The notes beneath the pieces were generated by a model that had not been told where the DNA came from, searched no databases, and was given only the letters and a program-made list of their open reading frames with translations. Source: Phellopilus nigrolimitatus (taxonomy: Eukaryota; Basidiomycota; Agaricomycetes; Hymenochaetales; Hymenochaetaceae). From it: DNA of 64,000 nt. A program made the position numbers and the translations under genes. The stretch covers positions 620,001-684,000 of the forward strand of contig JAJOHG010000015.1 of the NCBI GenBank assembly GCA_021029095.1, written 5' to 3'. Each line of letters begins with the position of its first letter. Within the stretch, counting starts at the first letter, position 1. This document shows, one piece after another, positions 59,645 through 64,000 of the stretch.

Positions 59645-61570
59645 ATGGATTATGCAACAGGAATTCCTGACCTCGTCGAGCGTGCGTGGAAGATAAAGGA
59701 AGCTTTTGAAGAGGTACGCTGCATATTAGTTTACCTTGAAAGAAACTACTCAAAAGACGGTCATGGTGTTCTCAGTATCGGGAAAATCAGACGACTTTGT
59801 ACCGACTTTCTGCCGAACTTCTCGATGATGTCGAAGAGCTCGAAAGCCTTCGAAAGGGCTATGTCAGCAACAATCTCCCCACCCTGGATCACAATCTGTC
59901 CCTATTGAAGAGGTATTTACATCGATATATGTGTTCGAACTGTTGCTAGATACTGAATTACTTCAGTGGTTTCGAAAATGTGCTCGATAGATACGAGAAG
60001 CTCTTGGTCCAGCAGCAAAGGAAGAATCCTCTTTACAAAGGCTTAGCTCTGCTTACTACGAAGAAAATCAAAGACGAAATAAAGGATCTGAACAATGAAA
60101 TTGCAAAAGCTCGAAGCAAATTCCTGGTATATTTTGGGGGGATTTTGTTCAACTCATGCTCATTCTATTTATTCTATTCAGGTTAGGACTAATGCACAGA
60201 TTGTTGCTCAGACCAGTGCAGCCTTTCCTGAGATTCGGGCTGAGGCAACAAGTCTGGCCCATGATTTGGGTGGCATTATACAGGCAGCCCAGAAGGATCC
60301 AGCCCAAGCTGGCCGGCTTTTTGGCATTGATGAGATGAACACGGAGCGGAAGAAGAAGTCTTTGAAGAAAGCTTCTCTTGTAGGCTTACTGTTCTGCATT
60401 GGTTACACACCTGCGCTAACAATCTTTTGGTTTTAGGATCTAGCTGCTGCCAGCAAAGATGCTGATGTCAGGGCACTGTCTCTCAAAATCAAAGCACTGG
60501 AGCATGCTTTGGACAAGGAGCCAATCATATTCTCTCCGAATAGAGCTGCTGTTCCAGAGGGTTACTCTTCAGAGTACATTGTCTATGAGCATGATTATTC
60601 CGACCCCAAGAGAAAGAGAGAGGATGCTCTGGTCGAGATCATTTCCCTTCTCCACATGTTTGATGATCATACTTCAGAGATGCCTACTATTGCATGGTTT
60701 TACAGAGCCCTTACACTTGGACGTGTTTTACATGACATAGGACTTCACAGTGAAGCATTGCAGCTTGAGAGACTAAACACTGAAGTTATTCAGAAGCTGG
60801 CAGAAGGTCATGGAAATCTATATGACCCTGACCTTGCTGCATCACTTCTTAATCTGTCTAAAAGTTTTAGTGAAGTTGGCAGACATGAGGAGGCACTGGA
60901 GGCTATTCAGAAAGCAGTCAGCATCATGCAGGGTCTTTCAGAGAAGGACAAAGATGGGTTCAATCCTGTTCTTGCAGGCTGTCTTCATGACTTGTCTGTT
61001 CACTTGTCAAATCTGGACAAACACAAGGAGGCTCTGGAGGCCATCAAGAAAGCAGTCACCATCAACCAGGCTCTTTCAGAGAAAGACCCAGACAAGTTCA
61101 ATCCTGTTTTTGCAGACTCTCTTCACCAATTGTCCTTTATCCTGTCAAATCTGGACAGACATGAGGAGGCACTGGAGGCTAGCCAGAAAGCAGTCACCAG
61201 CATGCAGGCTCTTTCAAAGAAGCACCCAGACAGGTTCAATCCTGATCTTGCAGACTTCCTAAATGGCCTGTCCTGCAGCTTCTTAACGCTGGGAAGACAT
61301 GCAGAGGCCACAGTCCATATTCAGGAATCTATTGCACTTTTTGACTCTCTTCTAAAGGAGAAGCAGATCCAAGAATATGATAGAAATTTTGGGAGGGCTC
61401 TTGAAACATACTCTGATGTTTTGGAAGTAACTGGACAGCATAGAAAGGCTCTGGAGATAGCCAGAAAGGCTGTCACTATTTTTCAGAATCATTCCGGTAT
61501 TCTTTCTCAAGTTGAAACAAGAGACCTTGATGTTTTGCAAAGAAGGATTACTCACCTGGAATTCACCTGA
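59645..61570 (+). CDS. TPR protein with N-terminal helical region (intact copy)
   Basis: Five exons: 59645-59713, 59776-59912, 59967-60126, 60182-60379 and 60437-61570, giving 565 residues. The first 280 residues are predicted helical with long charged stretches (for example KKIKDEIKDLNNEIAKARSK). I see no NTPase motif. After ALTLGRVLHDIGLHSEALQL come four to five tetratricopeptide units of about 42 residues with the core EEALEAIQKAV ... DPDRFNP, similar to kinesin light chain TPRs found in many fungal signalling proteins. The protein ends THLEFT. Exons 1-3 have normal CpG; from about 60115 to 61570 there is almost none. The broken copy on the other strand at 50-53 kb is its closest relative. 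Confidence 0.8.
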
Positions 61571-64000
61571 TGTCTCTGCTCCATTGTATTTTGTTTTTAC
61601 ACAATGTAGTCCATTTCAGTTATACCTTGAATTAGTTGAATATCAAGTTCTGAGATCCTACCTGTGTAGCTGTCTGTAGTACATTGTGTGTTGTCTTAAG
61701 GGCCAATATTAGTAGGTATGAATGAAACACGTACTAATATCTATACTGTCGAGAAACTCTTGCAACTTGAGAAAGGGTTGTATGTCTCAAATTGTTGAGC
61801 AGGTGAGTATATGCTCTGCAACAATAAAGTAAGCATTACCGGGATACAGAGGTATGCATTTGAGAGCGCACGGCGTTATATGCCAAAAAGAACATATAAG
61901 TAGCACTAATTTACGGAATTAGATTCAAGGCTAGTTGAGGAAAACTCGCCGGATCATATAGCAGACGTACAGGAGACATGCGAGACTGCACTTTTGATGA
62001 TAAGCACATGAGGACCTGGAAATAAATGACAGAGCAGCGAACAGCCTATAAATAACACCAGTGTAAGATAAAAGCAATTCGGAACGAAGAACAGGAATAT
62101 TACAAAAGAAAGACGACGCGTCCATGTTGATATAAGAACTGAGCTGGTCATCATCGCAGTTAGTTGGTATAAAACGGCATACAACCAATGTAGTGTTCAC
62201 GCCCGAGAGTCGACTAGATGAAGTTTAGTTTCCTAATACGTGCGATGCACGAGTTTCGTCCGTACGGAGGTTGGTTCAGAGGAAGCATTGGCGTGTGCAC
62301 CTCCTTTAGATTCTCCCTGACGCGGAATGCGCGTGGCATAAAAGAAAGGTTGACAACCGTCGTCACCGGTCCTCTATAATGAAACAGGGTTAGCTACTCC
62401 GAAAAATTAAATATTAGAAAATGACGAACCAATCAAGACGCCAGCTAAGTTCGCAAAGCCGTATGGTATCCCGAGTCGACGGGAAGAATTTAGTTCGCGC
62501 CGCGCCATTATCACCACATTCAGCACATTATCCGCGTATCCTCTGTCCGTGTCCTTCCTCTGTCGCAAACCTGTCAATTCTAGCGTCAACCCGTTCTTGA
62601 AGTCACAATGACGACCCACCGAGTTGTTATCCACGTCTATCGCTCGCAGGAACCAGGATAGAACGAAACGACGCGACAGGAAAGGCAAGGCGACATTGAC
62701 GTGGTGCGAGATGCAAAACCACAGGTGCGGGCTGGGGTGACGCGCGCGGGGTTCATGCTCGCTGGTTTTGATGTCTGACGTTTTCGGCCATGAGTGGCGC
62801 CGTCTTCCATTCCGTTAGGTCTATCCGGCGTGCTTGAACAGAGACGGTGGGGAAAGTGTTGTTACGGTACTGGACGTTAGTTAACCTTCCTCGCTGTGAG
62901 GTTTTGCAACTGCGTTCGACTTTGACGGTCGTAGTGACGTATCGAGCCTGCAAGCGAGCATTTGTCTCTTTTTTTGAATTGATAGAAGTCCAAAGCACGT
63001 ACACTGGTTGGATGGCCATCTGCATTCGGCTACAAGTTCAAAGGACAGTTGAACGGTGACGAGCACGAGGAGAGGATGCAAGCATACCGCGATCATCGTT
63101 AATAAAACGGGAATATTAACATGCCGAGAAAGCGGCGCTCGTCGACAATCCTGTTTGTCGTCCTTCGTCAACCGCGCGAGAGAAATCGTTTGCACGCATG
63201 AGAGCGAATATGCGAGATGCCGGGACAGAGTGGACTGAGGCGACGTTGGAAGACCGATACGGACGTGATATGAACCCAAACCAAACCAAAGCCGTCGGGC
63301 AGCGTGATGCGTTCGTATTCCACGCGCTGGCAGACATTAACGCATTCCGCGCTGCCACCCCCGCCGCTCAAGAAATATCTGACGCTGTGCTCTTCGTGCG
63401 GATGAGTCGGGCTTGGTACAGCGCCAATGTCGACCGGGCAATGGCCATAGTGTAGAATGGCGTACCTGCTGCACGGCGGAGCCGACATTCGTCTACCTGA
63501 GCATTCGATAACTAAGCCTCTTGCCGGGCTTTCGCACCAGGACCATCCCATCGCTATATCTCCTCTACGAGCAATCTTCCAGACAGAAGTCTCGACATGT
63601 TGCTGGCACATTGTGGTGATCACTTCGTTTTCGCGATGGGAATGCGGTGTGCGGTGTGCACGCGCACTTGATCAAGGGCCGTGGTTCTATGTTCGATTGC
63701 AATTCTACGTATGTTCGCTTTCGATTGCAACTTAAGAAAATAGTTGGGCATTAGCGAGCTTGAGGAGAGGAAGCGGTGCAATAGCTGAGAGGTCGCGAAG
63801 CCGACACAAAATGCTGCGCTTGTGCATCTCCATAGGTTGAGCGGGAGAACGCGGAGTCGATGACGTTGTACTTGCAGGAAATGGGTTGAAACTCTGGACG
63901 AGATCTGAGTGTGAAAGGTAAGAAGCCAGGAGCGGACGCTAGGACGAAAGTCAGCACACGCTCCTCTCCCTACAAGCCACTCAAGGATAGCAGCGTCCAC
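61571..64000. other. Interval without supported gene
   Basis: 61571-61690 is the TPR-gene 3' flank, aligning with 50000-50091 inverted. Beyond that I cannot support a gene. Weak hints are an ankyrin-like AYLLHGGADI on the plus strand near 63460 and AILEWLVGRGA on the minus strand at the right edge (63960-64000), which may belong to a gene outside the window or to a relic. Confidence 0.35.

Noticed and set aside
63457..63735. Ankyrin-like peptide on the plus strand
   Set aside because: One weak repeat-like match (AYLLHGGADI) without neighbouring repeats or exon structure.

Overview
The window is nuclear DNA of a filamentous basidiomycete, most likely an Agaricomycete. Genes are compact and split by many 45-80 nt GT-AG introns. 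Exon GC is high in conserved genes. The gene content fits: CYP53-type P450, Clr2-domain protein, Mgr3-like TPR proteins, PAQR receptor, single-pass proteins with a basic juxtamembrane stretch, and TPR proteins of the kind expanded in mushrooms. I derived every gene model by eye from splice-site phase and protein family motifs; no search was run.

Layout. 1-4.0 kb: tail of one gene, then about 3.9 kb without a recognisable gene. 4.0-14 kb: RPB10(-), SEC62(+), a flavin monooxygenase(-), SEC20(+), NMD3(-), a Clr2-domain protein(+), an MBA1/mL45-like protein(+). 14-20.5 kb: three paralogous mitochondrial Mgr3-like TPR genes, one on the minus strand and two on the plus strand. 20.6-23.8 kb: MIX17(-) and malic enzyme(-). 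24.5-32.8 kb: three relatives of one single-pass membrane protein family (A, B, C) with long gene-poor gaps. 33-48.4 kb: GYP8-type TBC GAP(-), PAQR(+), GNAT(+), RRG9(-), UTP23(+), flavocytochrome b2(-), coactosin(+), NAPE-PLD-like hydrolase(-), NAC beta(+). 49-61.6 kb: an accessory block with an intron-containing tRNA-Asn, a TPR gene broken by a gag-only LTR element and a second LTR-like insert, a CYP53 gene, two small paralogous membrane-protein genes, a mosaic of duplicated intergenic DNA, and an intact TPR gene in the opposite orientation. 61.6-64 kb: nothing I can call.

Themes. Genes mostly alternate in strand, giving seven close head-to-head pairs. Housekeeping functions dominate: transcription (RPB10), ER translocation and retrograde traffic (SEC62, SEC20, GYP8), ribosome biogenesis (NMD3, UTP23), mitochondrial biogenesis (MBA1, Mgr3, MIX17, RRG9), actin (coactosin) and the nascent chain complex (NAC). 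The accessory part has two striking properties. The TPR genes and their flanks are almost free of CpG while neighbours are CpG-rich. Five genes between 22 and 48.4 kb carry one-base frameshifts or a stop inside otherwise well-conserved coding sequence, which is either local sequence error or recent decay. Four introns, all between 22 and 42 kb, need GC-AG splicing.
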